NCBI GenBank assembly: GCA_028285305.1
Contig: JANQPV010000014.1
Span: 124,001 to 188,000 of the forward strand
Reading direction: 5' to 3'
Source of the DNA: Alphaproteobacteria bacterium
Lineage (GTDB): Bacteria; Pseudomonadota; Alphaproteobacteria; SMXP01
Length of the DNA: 64,000 bases
This document shows, in pieces, positions 16,238-26,557 of this stretch. Position 1 is the first letter of the stretch. Every line of letters begins with the position of its first letter. The notes beneath the pieces are model-generated. The model did no database searches. It worked only from the letters and a program-made list of their open reading frames with translations, and was not told the origin of the DNA. A program made the position numbers and the translations under genes.

Positions 16238-17614
16238 ATGACCGGGGCTTTGATCGTAACACTCGCCGTGCTTTCGGTCATCGGGTATTACATGGGCCGG
16301 TCGAAGTCGGTAGCGAGTGTCAGCGGAGAAGTGCATCAGCTGCACTCCAGGCCCGGATATTACGGTTTCTATGTCGCGATTTGGACGGCACTACCGGCTT
16401 TTCTCTTGTTTGTGGTTTGGCAAATCCTAGAGCCTCAAATCTTACGCGCCTTTGTAATGGGCAATGTCGGCCCCGCGGTCAGCGAGCTTCCGCCCGAACG
16501 GGTCGATTTGTTCTATCGGGATGTGGTTGCGATTGCCACCGAGGGTGTGCCGAGCCAAGTGACGCCGGACCACGAGGCGGCGGCGGATCACTATACGTCC
16601 CTCAAAAGTCTTGGTACGTGGTCCTTCGTTGCCTTCGTGATGAGTTTGAGCGTTTTCCTTTTTGCGTTTGCGTATCGCAAGGTTTCGCCGACCCTGCGCG
16701 CGCGCAATTGGGTCGAACGCGTGATCATGGGTCTGCTGATCGTCTGCTCGGTTATCGCGATTTTGACAACGGTCGGTATTATTCTCTCCCTGTTGTTCGA
16801 GTCCCTGCGCTTCTTCAACCGAATCCCCATCCAGGACTTTTTGTTCGGCTTGCAATGGAGCCCCCAGACAGCGCTTCGTGCAGAACAAGTGGGTGCATCG
16901 GGCGCCTTTGGAGCCGTCCCGCTTTTTGCCGGTACGTTCTTGATCACAATCATTGCCATGACGGTCGCGTTGCCTGTTGGGCTGATGTCCGCCGTCTACT
17001 TTTCGGAGTATGCCGGACCCGGCGTACGCGGATTTGTCAAGCCGATGCTCGAAATTTTGGCGGGCGTGCCGACTGTCGTGTACGGGTTTTTTGCTCTTTT
17101 GACGGTGGCTCCCTTTATTCGAGACACAGCCGACGCGCTGGGTGTTGCAACGCCGGCGCAGAGTGCGCTCGCCGCTGGCTCCGTTATGGGCATCATGCTG
17201 ATCCCCTTCATTTCTTCTTTGTCGGACGATGTGATCAATTCGGTTCCGCAATCGCTGCGCGATGGATCGTTTGCCATGGGCGCAACCAAATCCGAAACCA
17301 TCCGCAAAGTGGTTCTGCCCGCAGCGCTGCCGGGCATTGTTGGTGCGGTCTTGCTGGCTGTGAGCCGGGCCATCGGTGAAACGATGATCGTTGTCATGGC
17401 CGCCGGTCGTTCAGGAAATCTGACGTTCAATCCATTGGACAGCGTCACCACGATCACCGTACAAATCGTAGCCCTCCTGACAGGCGACCAAGAATTCGAC
17501 AGTGCCAAGACACTTTCTGCTTTCGCGCTTGGACTTACGCTGTTCTTCGTGACACTCGTTCTGAATGTCATCGCGCTTAACATTGTTCAGAAGTACCGGG
17601 AAAGATATGACTGA
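16238..17614 (+). CDS. pstC: Phosphate ABC transporter permease PstC
   Basis: 458 residues from the ATG at 16238 (GGGGA 8-10 bases before). The N-terminal ~200 residues form the extra membrane/periplasmic extension typical of alphaproteobacterial PstC, then comes the permease core. The EAA-like loop that docks on PstB is visible as VPQSLRDGSFAMGATKSETI followed by RKVVLPAALPGIVGAVLLAV. Forms the inner-membrane channel with PstA and imports phosphate with PstB and a binding protein. The stop overlaps the pstA start by 8 bases, so the two are translationally coupled. Confidence 0.95.
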   Translation: MTGALIVTLAVLSVIGYYMGRSKSVASVSGEVHQLHSRPGYYGFYVAIWTALPAFLLFVVWQILEPQILRAFVMGNVGPAVSELPPERVDLFYRDVVAIATEGVPSQVTPDHEAAADHYTSLKSLGTWSFVAFVMSLSVFLFAFAYRKVSPTLRARNWVERVIMGLLIVCSVIAILTTVGIILSLLFESLRFFNRIPIQDFLFGLQWSPQTALRAEQVGASGAFGAVPLFAGTFLITIIAMTVALPVGLMSAVYFSEYAGPGVRGFVKPMLEILAGVPTVVYGFFALLTVAPFIRDTADALGVATPAQSALAAGSVMGIMLIPFISSLSDDVINSVPQSLRDGSFAMGATKSETIRKVVLPAALPGIVGAVLLAVSRAIGETMIVVMAAGRSGNLTFNPLDSVTTITVQIVALLTGDQEFDSAKTLSAFALGLTLFFVTLVLNVIALNIVQKYRERYD

Positions 17615-18920
17615 TACGTCATCAGAAGCCATCGACAAGACGCGCGTTCACCAGTCTGAGGCCGCCGCCCGGCGCAGGAAAGCACGCGCGAATGCCGAAC
17701 GCCGCTTTCAGACCTATGGCGTCATTGCCGTTCTGATTGCGCTCGCCGCTCTTGGGATACTTATTTTCAGTATCGCCGGCGCTGGTGTCACTGCGTTTTG
17801 GCAACACTCCATCAAACTGGAAGTCCAGCTGGATGAGGCCCAAATTGATCCCGAGGGCACAAGAGATCTGGATACCCTCCGCCGGGCGCCCTACCGGACC
17901 ATTGTACGTGACTACATTAAAGGGATGTTTCCCGAAGTCACCGAGCGGCGGGATGTGCGCACACTGACCAAGCTTCTTTCAACCGGCGCGGTCACTGAGC
18001 TTCGCGAGTATGTTCTGGCGAACCCGGATCAGGTGGGCTCGAAAGTCGTGCTGCACGTTCCAGTCTCCGACGATATCGATATGCTACTTAAGGGGCAGAT
18101 CGATGCAAGCTTACCGGAGAGTGACCGGCGCGTTTCGGATCAGGAAATTGCCTGGGTTCGAGCTTTGCAAGACAAAGGTCTCATAGAGCGAGAATTCAAC
18201 CGACGGCTTTTTGTTAATTCGGACAGCCGGGAGCCTGAGCTCGCGGGTATCTGGGGGGCGGTCATCGGTTCGTTCTATACCATGGTCGTCACGCTGGCTC
18301 TTGCCTTTCCCATCGGAGTGATGGCTGCCATCTATCTGGAAGAATTCGCGCCGAAAAACCGTTTCACCGATTTCATCGAAGTGAACATTAATAACCTTGC
18401 TGCTGTCCCCTCCATTGTGTTTGGGTTGCTGGGATTGGCTGTATTCCTCAACACTTGGCAATTGCCCAGATCTGCACCCCTCGTGGGCGGCATGGTGCTT
18501 GCCCTGATGACCTTTCCCACCATTATCATTGCCTCGCGCGCCGCCCTCAAGGCTGTTCCTCCGTCAATCCGCGAAGGGGCCGTTGGCGTTGGCGCCTCGC
18601 CTCTTCAGACCGTGTTTCATCACGTTCTGCCCCTTGCGATGCCGGGCATACTGACCGGCACGATTATCGGCATGGCGCAAGCTCTCGGAGAAACGGCGCC
18701 GCTTCTGATGATTGGAATGGTGGCTTTCGTTGCCGACGTACCGCAAAGTATTACGGAGCCCGCAGCAGCGCTTCCGGTTCAGATTTACTTGTGGGCTGAC
18801 AGCCCGGAACGGGCCTTCGTAGAACGAACGTCTGCGGCCATCATTATTTTGCTGAGTTTCTTGATTGTAATGAATATTCTAGCGGTCTTGCTGCGTCAGC
18901 GGTTCGAACGCAGATGGTAA
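17607..18920 (+). CDS. pstA: Phosphate ABC transporter permease PstA
   Basis: 437 residues from the ATG at 17607, which overlaps the end of pstC. After a basic cytoplasmic N-terminus there is a membrane segment (about 30-52), then a long periplasmic-type extension (DUF3333-like, known from alphaproteobacterial PstA) to about 200, then the permease core with the docking loop [20 protein letters not shown]. Partner of PstC in the high-affinity phosphate channel. The pstB ATG follows after 16 bases. Confidence 0.95.
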   Translation: MTDTSSEAIDKTRVHQSEAAARRRKARANAERRFQTYGVIAVLIALAALGILIFSIAGAGVTAFWQHSIKLEVQLDEAQIDPEGTRDLDTLRRAPYRTIVRDYIKGMFPEVTERRDVRTLTKLLSTGAVTELREYVLANPDQVGSKVVLHVPVSDDIDMLLKGQIDASLPESDRRVSDQEIAWVRALQDKGLIEREFNRRLFVNSDSREPELAGIWGAVIGSFYTMVVTLALAFPIGVMAAIYLEEFAPKNRFTDFIEVNINNLAAVPSIVFGLLGLAVFLNTWQLPRSAPLVGGMVLALMTFPTIIIASRAALKAVPPSIREGAVGVGASPLQTVFHHVLPLAMPGILTGTIIGMAQALGETAPLLMIGMVAFVADVPQSITEPAAALPVQIYLWADSPERAFVERTSAAIIILLSFLIVMNILAVLLRQRFERRW

Positions 18921-18936
18921 ATTGAACGGGATAATT

Positions 18937-19764
18937 ATGGCGCTTGCAGAACAATTCGACTCGAGCAATGTCGATATCCCTCCTGGAAAAGGAGTGGCAA
19001 CATCGACCGAGGTGAAGATGGTTGCGGAGGGAGTCGACGTTTACTATGGCGACAAACAAGCCATCGACAATGTGTCGATGGAAATTCTTGACAAGTCCGT
19101 TACCGCGTTTATTGGCCCGTCCGGGTGCGGGAAATCGACGTTCTTGCGTTGCCTCAATCGGATGAATGATACCATCGATATCGCCAAAGTCACCGGGCGT
19201 ATTTATCTTGATGGGGAGGATATCAATAGCAGCGAGGTTGACCCTGTCCAAGTGCGTGCCCGCGTTGGGATGGTGTTTCAAAAGCCGAACCCCTTTCCCA
19301 AGAGCATTTATGAGAATGTGGCCTACGGTCCTCGTATCCACGGATTGGCGAGCACGCGCGAGGAACTCGATGACATTGTCAAAGGCAGTTTGGCGCGGGC
19401 GGGCCTGTTGGACGAGGTCGAAAGCCGCATGCATGAACCAGGTACGGGATTGTCTGGCGGTCAACAGCAGCGGCTTTGTATTGCGCGCTGCATCGCGTGC
19501 AATCCGGAAGTTATCCTTATGGATGAACCGACATCTGCCCTTGATCCGATTGCGTCTGCACGGATTGAGGAATTAATCGATGAATTGCGCGAAAACTATT
19601 GCATTATTATTGTCACACACAATATGCAGCAAGCCGCGCGGATTTCCCAGAAAACTGCGTTTTTCCACCTAGGCGTGCTCGTTGAGTACGAGAATACCGT
19701 TGATATTTTCAACAATCCGAGAGATGAACGCACCAAAGATTACATCTCCGGCCGTTTTGGCTAG
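18937..19764 (+). CDS. pstB: Phosphate ABC transporter ATP-binding protein PstB
   Basis: 275 residues from the ATG at 18937; a TTG 15 bases upstream is in frame but less likely. Walker [10 protein letters not shown] (about 55-63), PstB-specific [20 protein letters not shown], signature LSGGQQQRL, Walker [14 protein letters not shown] and switch His in VTHNMQQA. Hydrolyses ATP to drive phosphate import via PstCA and, with PhoU, reports transporter state to PhoR. Canonical in length and motifs. Confidence 0.97.
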   Translation: MALAEQFDSSNVDIPPGKGVATSTEVKMVAEGVDVYYGDKQAIDNVSMEILDKSVTAFIGPSGCGKSTFLRCLNRMNDTIDIAKVTGRIYLDGEDINSSEVDPVQVRARVGMVFQKPNPFPKSIYENVAYGPRIHGLASTREELDDIVKGSLARAGLLDEVESRMHEPGTGLSGGQQQRLCIARCIACNPEVILMDEPTSALDPIASARIEELIDELRENYCIIIVTHNMQQAARISQKTAFFHLGVLVEYENTVDIFNNPRDERTKDYISGRFG

Positions 19765-19822
19765 AGAGCCGGTATGCCGCTCACAGGCCTTGGAAACCGA
19801 CGCTAACTGAACATAGTCTGCG

Positions 19823-20641
19823 ATGAGATCGACAAAGGACGAACTTGCTGATCTAAACCAGTATATCGCCCAGATGGGCGGGTTGGCTGAAGAACAACTC
19901 ACCAATGCCATTCATTCTATCGAACGGCGCGACATCTCCTTAGCGGAGCAAACGATACGCGACGACACGTTGATCGACCGCCTGGAACGGCGCATCGAAG
20001 CTCATGCTATTGCGATCGTCGAAAAGTTCGACCCCAAAGGAGACGATCTCAGGAACGTCATTTCAGCGATCAAGACGTCGACGGATCTGGAACGCATCGG
20101 CGACCTTTCGAAAAATATCGCAAAACGCTCGCTCGTCCTATCGAGCCAGTCGCCGATGCCCGTTACGCGAAATCTTGTGCGGATGGGTCTGCAAACACTT
20201 GGTCAACTGACAGAAGTGTTGAACGCGCATTCCGCGCGAGAGGCAGACCGGGCTTTGCTGGTGTGGAAGAAAGATGCCGAGCTCGACGAAATCTACAATT
20301 CACTGTTCCGGGAATTGGTCACCTATATGATGGAAGACCAAAGAACCATTAGTTTGGCCACGCACCTCTTGTTCATCGCCAAGAATTTTGAACGGATCGG
20401 CGATCACGCGACGAATGTGGCCGAGATTGTGTTCTATTTGGTGAATGGACATCATCTCGACGACAGACGGCCGAAGAATGACGTGACCAGCTTAACGGCC
20501 ATTAAGATCGGTAAGCCGGGAACTTCGCATACCCAAATCGCCGAAGACTATGAACCCGTCACAGATGACGATGACCGCCAAGACGAGGATTCCAGCGGAA
20601 GAGATCGTCCGTCAAAACTCAAAAGCACGAGTGAATCATGA
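19823..20641 (+). CDS. phoU: Phosphate transport/signalling regulator PhoU
   Basis: 272 residues: two PhoU three-helix bundles (about 10-110 and 115-215) with the metal-cluster motifs DLERIGDLSKNIAKR and NFERIGDHATNVAEI. The last ~55 residues are an acidic, Ser/Asp-rich tail (VTDDDDRQDEDSSGRDRPSK) beyond the usual PhoU length. PhoU couples PstB to PhoR to keep the Pho regulon off when phosphate is plentiful. The stop overlaps phoB by 4 bases (ATGA). Confidence 0.95.
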   Translation: MRSTKDELADLNQYIAQMGGLAEEQLTNAIHSIERRDISLAEQTIRDDTLIDRLERRIEAHAIAIVEKFDPKGDDLRNVISAIKTSTDLERIGDLSKNIAKRSLVLSSQSPMPVTRNLVRMGLQTLGQLTEVLNAHSAREADRALLVWKKDAELDEIYNSLFRELVTYMMEDQRTISLATHLLFIAKNFERIGDHATNVAEIVFYLVNGHHLDDRRPKNDVTSLTAIKIGKPGTSHTQIAEDYEPVTDDDDRQDEDSSGRDRPSKLKSTSES

Positions 20642-21339
20642 ACCACAATCCTGTCGTTCTTATCGTTGAAGATGAAGAAGCCATCATCACCCTGCTCGAA
20701 TACAATTACGAGAAAGAAGGATACACTGTCATTACGGCAAGAGACGGCGAGGAGGCGTGGCTGTGTATCCAAGAAACTATACCCGATCTGGTCGTCCTTG
20801 ATTGGGTTCTTCCCAAACTCTCTGGAATCGAATTGTGCAGGCGCCTCAGAGACCGGACCAAAACGCGCAATTTGCCGGTCATTATGCTGACCGCCCGAGG
20901 AGAAGAAGCAGACCGAATTCGCGGCTTGGATACCGGTGCTGATGATTACTTGACCAAGCCGTTCTCACTGTCTGAGTTGATGGCTCGGACTCGTGCCGTG
21001 CTGCGCCGAATTCGTCCAGCACTTGCCGAAGAAGTTGTCACGTACGGCGAACTCGTGATCGATCGATCTTGTCACCGGGTCAAGCGCGGCGAACTGGATG
21101 TTCATTTGGGGCCCACCGAATTTCGTCTTCTTGATCATCTCATTCAACATCCCGGCCGCGTGTTCAGCCGAGAACAGCTTCTGGATGCCGTTTGGGGCTC
21201 GGATGTTTATGTGGAAGAGCGAACGGTGGATGTACACATTGGCCGGCTCCGCAAAGCGCTTAACAAGACGCAAGGAAAAGATCCGATACGAACGGTGAGG
21301 TCCGCTGGTTACTCCCTGGATGAGAGCTTCGCTCGCTGA
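20638..21339 (+). CDS. phoB: Phosphate regulon response regulator PhoB
   Basis: 233 residues, OmpR/PhoB class. Receiver domain 1-125: acidic pocket EDEE near residue 11, phospho-acceptor Asp in VVLDWVLPKLSGIEL (about 54), conserved Lys in DYLTKPFSLSELMAR (about 105). Winged-helix DNA-binding domain from about 135: PTEFRLLDHLIQHPGRVFSR and YVEERTVDVHIGRLRKAL. Phosphorylated by PhoR; binds Pho boxes such as the candidate at 16134. Last gene of the operon, facing gcrA across 173 bases with no gene. Confidence 0.96.
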   Translation: MNHNPVVLIVEDEEAIITLLEYNYEKEGYTVITARDGEEAWLCIQETIPDLVVLDWVLPKLSGIELCRRLRDRTKTRNLPVIMLTARGEEADRIRGLDTGADDYLTKPFSLSELMARTRAVLRRIRPALAEEVVTYGELVIDRSCHRVKRGELDVHLGPTEFRLLDHLIQHPGRVFSREQLLDAVWGSDVYVEERTVDVHIGRLRKALNKTQGKDPIRTVRSAGYSLDESFAR

Positions 21340-21512
21340 TCATTTCCCGATGATGAGCAGTCCCCAGCCCTGCCGATCTTAAGCTACGACACCGCTTTGA
21401 CTGACATCGGCGTCGGCGACCGCGCCTTTTTCGCGAAATCCCCGTTCGCACCGAGAGGCGACCTGAGTAAGTTCAAGCCGCCCTCTTGCGAAGCTTTGCC
21501 TACTGGGCTCCC

Positions 21513-22043
21513 TTAACCGACAGCAGTTTTTTGCGCTGGGGTTTGTTCGGCTGGAGTTGCCTCGGCCTCTGTAGAATTGTCAGCACCGGCCGCCTTTTGC
21601 GCAACAGCTGGCTGTTTCGATCCGCCGTACCGCCTTGACGAGGGTTGGTACGCGACCTGAGCATGCGCCTCGCAATAGGGGCCATTTTCGCCCACTTTCC
21701 GACCGCAGAAATGAAAGCCGGGCGACGTGGGATCGCCATACGGCCACCGGCACATCGTATCGTTGAGCGTGGCCACCGTCACATGGCTGCCGTCGGGCAA
21801 AACGGCTGGTTCGACCGTCTCAGGAATGGTGATCAAAGGGATGGGAGAGCGCTTTCGCTTTCTCGAAACGCGTGGGCGATCCGATCGGATTGTCTTGGTA
21901 CGGCCGGACAAACCGAGCCGGTGAACCTTTCCAATGACCGCATTCCGTGTTACATCCCCCAACGCCCGTGCTATTTGACTCGCACTTAAGCCTTCTGACC
22001 AGAGCTTGGTCAGTTGCGCCACGCGCTCTTCTGTCCACGCCAT
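21513..22043 (-). CDS. gcrA: Cell cycle regulator GcrA
   Basis: 176 residues. Residues 1-45 (MAWTEERVAQLTKLWSEGLS, ASQIARALGDVTRNAVIGKV) are the GcrA helix-turn-helix; the C-terminal conserved block CRWPYGDPTSPGFHFCG with ENGPYCEAH holds the Cys/His residues of the sigma70-binding domain. The last ~35 residues are Ala/Gln/Thr-rich and probably disordered. GcrA is restricted to Alphaproteobacteria, where it binds sigma70 and activates promoters methylated at GANTC by CcrM; it is the best lineage marker in the window. Confidence 0.95.
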   Translation of the reverse strand: MAWTEERVAQLTKLWSEGLSASQIARALGDVTRNAVIGKVHRLGLSGRTKTIRSDRPRVSRKRKRSPIPLITIPETVEPAVLPDGSHVTVATLNDTMCRWPYGDPTSPGFHFCGRKVGENGPYCEAHAQVAYQPSSRRYGGSKQPAVAQKAAGADNSTEAEATPAEQTPAQKTAVG

Positions 22044-22418
22044 TTTTGATGACCTCTCAACTAATTTGTCCGCCGCATATCTGGTATTCGCTTCAATTGC
22101 CTCTAGAGAAGCATCTACCAGCCTGAGCCCGACTTTTTCACAGGCACAATATATCGTACTAAAATTACCATCTAATACAAGATGGCCGATTCGCCTTTTT
22201 GTGGAAAATATTCAGGCTGAGTCACCATATACGAGAACACGTGTGGATCTACCAAAAAATGGCTGTTTGCCGTGCACGTACGAGATGAATGTCATATGAT
22301 CTCCAAGGCCTCTTTGCCGGGCAGCACATGTCTGGTTCAATCTGAACAGTTTGGTGTTCGGGGCGATTTGCCTTTAGGAGGAAGCCTTGCGCATACTTGA
22401 CCTTGTTAGGACTGATTG
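22044..22418. other. Intergenic region between gcrA and ABC-2 permease
   Basis: 375 bases, AT-richer than its surroundings, holding the divergent promoters of gcrA and the permease. One GATTC (a GANTC methylation site) lies at 22188-22192. TTTAGGAGGAAGCC near 22375 is a good Shine-Dalgarno-like sequence but is not followed by a frame that I can support. No hairpin or gene stands out. Confidence 0.4.
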
Positions 22419-23252
22419 ATGAGTGTTCAAACCGAAAGCCCCCTAACTCAGCCAAAGACAGAGACGGTGTTTCGTCTTCAGTTGGCGGACTCAAATTGGA
22501 TGGGGTTGTGGACTCTCTATAAGAAAGAGATTTTCCGGTTTCTGAAGGTCGGCTTTCAGACGATCGCCGCTCCCGTTGTTTCATCCATACTGTTCCTGCT
22601 TATCTTTAAGCTTGCGCTGGGGTCGTTCCGCCCGGACATCAATGGTGTTCCGTTCTCTCAGTTCCTCGCGCCCGGGCTGGTTATGATGGCGATTCTAACG
22701 AATTCTTTTGCGAACACGTCCTCTTCCCTCCTGATGGCGAAGATAATGGGCAGCTCGGTCGATTTCCTCATGCCGCCCTTGTCATCCTTGGAGTTGACCG
22801 TCGGATTTATTGCCGGAGGCGTGACGCGCGGGATCATCGTCGCCGCGGCCACGGCACTCGCGATGATCCCCTTCGTCGAGATCTCCATCGCTCATTGGTG
22901 GGCGGTCTTGTTCTATGCGTTTGGCGCGTCCTACCTGATGTCCGGGATTGGCATTCTTACCGGAGTTTGGGCCGAAAAATTCGACCATGTTGCCGCTATC
23001 ACTAATTTCTTCATTATGCCTCTGGTCTTCCTTTCCGGCACGTTCTACTCGGTCAAAATGCTGGAGGGTGTCTTCTATCAGTTCAGTCAGCTCAATCCGA
23101 TCTTCTACTTGATCGATGGATTCCGCTATGGATTTACAGGCGTTGCGGATGGGAACCTAATGGCAGGCGTGCTCGTAATCAGCGGCCTTTGCGCGCTTAT
23201 CACCGTGTGGTGCTTTTATGTGTTCAAAACGGGCTATCGCTTGAAAGCTTGA
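22419..23252 (+). CDS. ABC-2 type transporter permease without adjacent ATPase
   Basis: 277 residues from the ATG at 22419 (a TTG lies directly before it). Six hydrophobic segments and the ABC-2 signature region: a cytoplasmic entry helix MGLWTLYKKEIFRFLKVG, APGLVMMAILTNSFANTSSS, and the family motif FLSGTFYSVKMLEGVFYQFSQLNPIFYLIDGFRYG split over about 205-240 (NodJ/YadH/DrrB-like). Such permeases export lipids, polysaccharides or drugs together with an ATPase. No ATP-binding gene is adjacent, so the partner must be encoded elsewhere. A terminator-like hairpin follows at 23308. Confidence 0.88.
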   Translation: MSVQTESPLTQPKTETVFRLQLADSNWMGLWTLYKKEIFRFLKVGFQTIAAPVVSSILFLLIFKLALGSFRPDINGVPFSQFLAPGLVMMAILTNSFANTSSSLLMAKIMGSSVDFLMPPLSSLELTVGFIAGGVTRGIIVAAATALAMIPFVEISIAHWWAVLFYAFGASYLMSGIGILTGVWAEKFDHVAAITNFFIMPLVFLSGTFYSVKMLEGVFYQFSQLNPIFYLIDGFRYGFTGVADGNLMAGVLVISGLCALITVWCFYVFKTGYRLKA

Positions 23253-23307
23253 GGCCACGCACAGGCAGTTGACGTGGACTGACCGGGCTGAAATAATAGG
23301 CGTTTAA

Positions 23308-23343
23308 GAGGTCGCCGAGATGATCTGAGGTGACCTCGTTTTT
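23308..23343 (+). terminator. Rho-independent terminator after ABC-2 permease
   Basis: GAGGTCGCC (23308-23316) pairs with GGTGACCTC (23329-23337), nine pairs including one G-T, around a 12-base loop, followed by GTTTTTG. It separates the permease from argD, whose ATG is 27 bases further on. Confidence 0.7.
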
Positions 23344-23369
23344 GTTTCTGAAATCTGGATTTGTGGGTC

Positions 23370-24569
23370 ATGAGTGCCATCATGCCGACATACGGGCGGA
23401 CGGATATCGAATTCGTCCGCGGCGAGGGCGTTTTCCTATACGCCGACGATGGGACACCGTTCCTGGACTTCGGATCGGGCATCGCGGTCAACGCGCTGGG
23501 CCACGCGCATCCGCGCCTTGTCGAGGCGCTCGCGTCCCAAGCGCAGCGGCTTTGGCATACGTCCAATCTCTACCGCATTCCCAACCAAGAAAAACTGGCC
23601 CAGCAATTGGTCGATCTGTCATTTGCGGACCTGGTCTTCTTTAATAATTCAGGGGCCGAAGCGGTTGAATGTTCCGTCAAAGTTGCGCGGAAGTTTCATC
23701 ATCATCATGGTTCCGAGCGCTATCGCATCATCACGTTCGAAGGCGCGTTTCATGGCCGCTCTCTCGCCATGATTTCCGCCGGCAAGCAGCCCAAGCACCT
23801 GGAGGGCTTCGGTCCGGAGGTGGATGGCTTCGACCAGGTGCCTTTCGGAGATAGAGACGCAACACGCGCCGCGATTGGAGATCTTACAGCGGGTATCTTG
23901 ATCGAACCTATTCAAGGTGAAGGCGGAATAAATGTTGTGCCGGATGGCTTCTTGGAGTTTTTGAGAGAGCTGTGCGACGAGATGGGTTTGCTGCTCATCT
24001 TAGACGAAGTCCAGTCAGGAATGGGCCGCACGGGAAAATTGTTTGCCTACCAATGGACAGACATCGAGCCGGATATTATGGCCCTCGCCAAGGGTCTCGG
24101 TGGTGGCTTCCCAGCTGGCGCCTGCCTCGCCACAAAAGATGCGGCCGCCGGTATGATTGCAGGCTCGCACGGTTCGACGTTTGGCGGCAATCCTCTGGCC
24201 ATGGCCGTTGGATCGGCGGTCTTGGATGTGATGAGTGAGGATGGCTTCCTGGAGCGCGTGCAGTTATCAGCTAACCGGCTGTCGCAAGGACTGGCAATGC
24301 TTAAGGACAGATTTCCCGAAGTCATTGACGACATCAAAGGCCGCGGTCTCATGGTAGGCCTAAAGTGTGTTTGTCCGAATACGGAGCTCATTTCAGCGGC
24401 TCTGGAAGAAAATCTGCTTACGGCTATTGCAGGGGACAACGTCGTGCGGCTCTTGCCGCCTTTGATTTCCGAAGAAGCCGACATCGTTGATGCACTTGGA
24501 CGCCTAGAGCGCGCGTGCGCCGCCGTGCGGGACGGGGCCAGGGCCGCCGAAGCAAGGCAGAGCTCATGA
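23370..24569 (+). CDS. argD: Acetylornithine aminotransferase (ArgD family)
   Basis: 399 residues from the ATG at 23370; an in-frame TTG at 23361 and ATG at 23382 are alternatives. Class III PLP aminotransferase: N-terminal [22 protein letters not shown]-phosphate region [39 protein letters not shown]-lysine in [17 protein letters not shown] (about 250) and [11 protein letters not shown]. Converts N-acetylglutamate semialdehyde to N-acetylornithine in arginine synthesis; ArgD enzymes often also serve lysine synthesis. The stop overlaps the argF start (ATGA), a standard alphaproteobacterial pair. Confidence 0.93.
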   Translation: MSAIMPTYGRTDIEFVRGEGVFLYADDGTPFLDFGSGIAVNALGHAHPRLVEALASQAQRLWHTSNLYRIPNQEKLAQQLVDLSFADLVFFNNSGAEAVECSVKVARKFHHHHGSERYRIITFEGAFHGRSLAMISAGKQPKHLEGFGPEVDGFDQVPFGDRDATRAAIGDLTAGILIEPIQGEGGINVVPDGFLEFLRELCDEMGLLLILDEVQSGMGRTGKLFAYQWTDIEPDIMALAKGLGGGFPAGACLATKDAAAGMIAGSHGSTFGGNPLAMAVGSAVLDVMSEDGFLERVQLSANRLSQGLAMLKDRFPEVIDDIKGRGLMVGLKCVCPNTELISAALEENLLTAIAGDNVVRLLPPLISEEADIVDALGRLERACAAVRDGARAAEARQSS

Positions 24570-25495
24570 CGACGGCAAAACACTTCCTTGACCTGGATGT
24601 CGTGGATCCGGCGGAGTTGCGCAAAATCTTGGACGCGGCTCTTGCCCGCAAGCAGAAGCGATCAGGACTTCCTAAAGGCGCGCTGGATGCAGATAGTCCG
24701 CTCAAGGATCAGGTTCTTGCGATGCTGTTTGAGAAACCGTCCACCCGCACTCGGGTTTCGTTTGACGTTGGCATGCGTCAACTTGGCGGCGGAACGATTG
24801 TTTTGAACAGCGGCGACATGCAGCTGGGACGCGGCGAAACAATCGCGGATACGGCTCGCGTTTTGTCCCGATATGTGGACATTGTGATGTTGAGGGCAAA
24901 CTCACACGAAGCGCTCTCTGCGCTGGCCGACGCATCGGACATTCCGATTATCAATGGGCTGACGGATAAGAGCCACCCCTGTCAGATCATGGCCGACATT
25001 ATGACGTTTGAGGAACATAAAGGGAGCATCAAGGACCGTGCGGTGGCGTGGTTGGGCGATGGCAACAATGTTGCAACATCATGGATTCATGCCGCGGTCC
25101 AATTCGACTTTGAGCTGAGGCTTGCCTGCCCATTTAAACTGAGGCCGTCCGCTTCGCTTGTTTCATGGGCACAGGACAAGGGCGCGCGCGTTACCGTTAC
25201 GGAAGATGCTCGCCTCGCGGCTGATGGCGTAGATTGTATCGTTACAGATACATGGGTCTCCATGGGAGACACGAATGAGATTGAGCGGCGGCGGTTGCTG
25301 TCCCCCTATCAGGTGAACGCCGCGCTCATGTCTGCGGCATCTGCCGACGCGGTCTTTATGCACTGCCTGCCCGCACATCGCGGTGAGGAGGTTACAGACG
25401 ACGTCCTAGATGGTCCGAATTCCGTCGTGCTTGATGAAGCGGAAAACCGATTGCACGCACAAAAGGCGATCTTACTTTGGTGTTTGGGGCACTGA
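24566..25495 (+). CDS. argF: Ornithine carbamoyltransferase
   Basis: 309 residues from the ATG at 24566, which overlaps the end of argD; the same frame is open upstream but inside argD. Carbamoyl-phosphate site [17 protein letters not shown] (about 48-64), ornithine-binding [12 protein letters not shown] near 270, and [12 protein letters not shown] for the HPxQ motif. Makes citrulline from ornithine and carbamoyl phosphate in the cytoplasm. Length is normal for the family. Confidence 0.95.
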   Translation: MTTAKHFLDLDVVDPAELRKILDAALARKQKRSGLPKGALDADSPLKDQVLAMLFEKPSTRTRVSFDVGMRQLGGGTIVLNSGDMQLGRGETIADTARVLSRYVDIVMLRANSHEALSALADASDIPIINGLTDKSHPCQIMADIMTFEEHKGSIKDRAVAWLGDGNNVATSWIHAAVQFDFELRLACPFKLRPSASLVSWAQDKGARVTVTEDARLAADGVDCIVTDTWVSMGDTNEIERRRLLSPYQVNAALMSAASADAVFMHCLPAHRGEEVTDDVLDGPNSVVLDEAENRLHAQKAILLWCLGH

Positions 25496-25502
25496 TCTCT
25501 CT

Positions 25503-26441
25503 TTGGCCTCACAATCTACCATCATAAAAGCTGACTTTGTCCAGCCGTTTCAAGTCGAAGGCACTCACGTGCGCGGGCAGCTTATTCGGCTTTCGGATAG
25601 TCTTGATGCGATCCTGACCCGACACAACTACCCGCAAAACGTTTCTGTCTTGCTCGCCCAAACGATCGGATTGAGTTCTTTGTTCGGCTCAAGACTGAAA
25701 TTCGACGGAAAAGTCAGTGTGCAGGCCCAGAGTGAGGGTGCTGTTCGTTTGCTGGTGGCGGACTGCGAACATGACGGCGCCGTGCGCGGCTTTGCCCAGT
25801 TTGACGAGACGCTTTGTACAAATGCGGACATCCAAAACGAGTCAGACCTTCTTGGACGAGGACATTTGGCCATTACCATTGACCCGGGCACAGCTAAAGA
25901 CCGATATCAAGGGATTGTGGAATTATCGGAAAGGGGCGTTATTGCCTCGACACTGAGCTACTTCTCCAAATCCGAGCAAACGCTTACGAATTTGAAGCTT
26001 TTTGCATCGGCCCCTTCGTCCTCGGCGTCGAGCTGGTCCTTGGGCGGCGTAATGATCCAAAAACTTCCGCCTCCTGAAGAGCGGCACCTAGAGCCCACAC
26101 ATCAGGCGCTCGATGACTGGGAAGCCGCGAGCGCACTATTGGACACGATGGGGGCCGACGAGTTACTCGATCCCCACGTGGATTCCCACGCATTGCTGTT
26201 CCGGCTTTATCATGAAATGGGCGTGCGTGTGTACGACCCTTCGCCGGTGCGCTTTGGATGTTCTTGTACACGAGAACGCATCGAAAATATTTTGCGCACG
26301 TTCAGTGCCGAAGATATCCAAGACATCGTTGAAGATGAAGGCCAGGTCCGCGCCAATTGCGAATTCTGCAATGAGACTTATTTGTTTTCCCTGACGGACT
26401 TGGACGTAATGGGCATCCGGCCGGATACATTGAACAATTAG
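25503..26441 (+). CDS. hslO: Redox-regulated chaperone Hsp33
   Basis: 312 residues if initiated at the TTG at 25503, 7 bases after argF; no ATG fits because the open frame further upstream lies inside argF. Hsp33 core with GTAKDRYQGIVELSERGVIA and YFSKSEQT. The C-terminal redox switch has four zinc-ligand cysteines: C253 and C255 (GCSCTRERI) and C286 and C289 (CEFCNETY). Oxidation releases zinc and activates holdase activity under oxidative stress. argF-hslO adjacency is common in Alphaproteobacteria. The TTG start is an inference. Confidence 0.92.
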   Translation: MASQSTIIKADFVQPFQVEGTHVRGQLIRLSDSLDAILTRHNYPQNVSVLLAQTIGLSSLFGSRLKFDGKVSVQAQSEGAVRLLVADCEHDGAVRGFAQFDETLCTNADIQNESDLLGRGHLAITIDPGTAKDRYQGIVELSERGVIASTLSYFSKSEQTLTNLKLFASAPSSSASSWSLGGVMIQKLPPPEERHLEPTHQALDDWEAASALLDTMGADELLDPHVDSHALLFRLYHEMGVRVYDPSPVRFGCSCTRERIENILRTFSAEDIQDIVEDEGQVRANCEFCNETYLFSLTDLDVMGIRPDTLNN

Positions 26442-26557
26442 GGGGCGCTGATTGGGTATTCGGACTTGGAGTCCTGGCAAACCTGCCACTTTCACCCCAT
26501 CTCTCCCGATTGTGTTCCACTTGTCGTCAACAGACCTTTATCAATTCTGGTCAGTCC

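Noticed and set aside
16381-17379. 332-codon plus-strand frame and a 269-codon minus-strand frame over pstC
   Set aside because: pstC is canonical in its frame; the others are Arg/Cys-rich or Gln/His/Arg-rich shadow translations.
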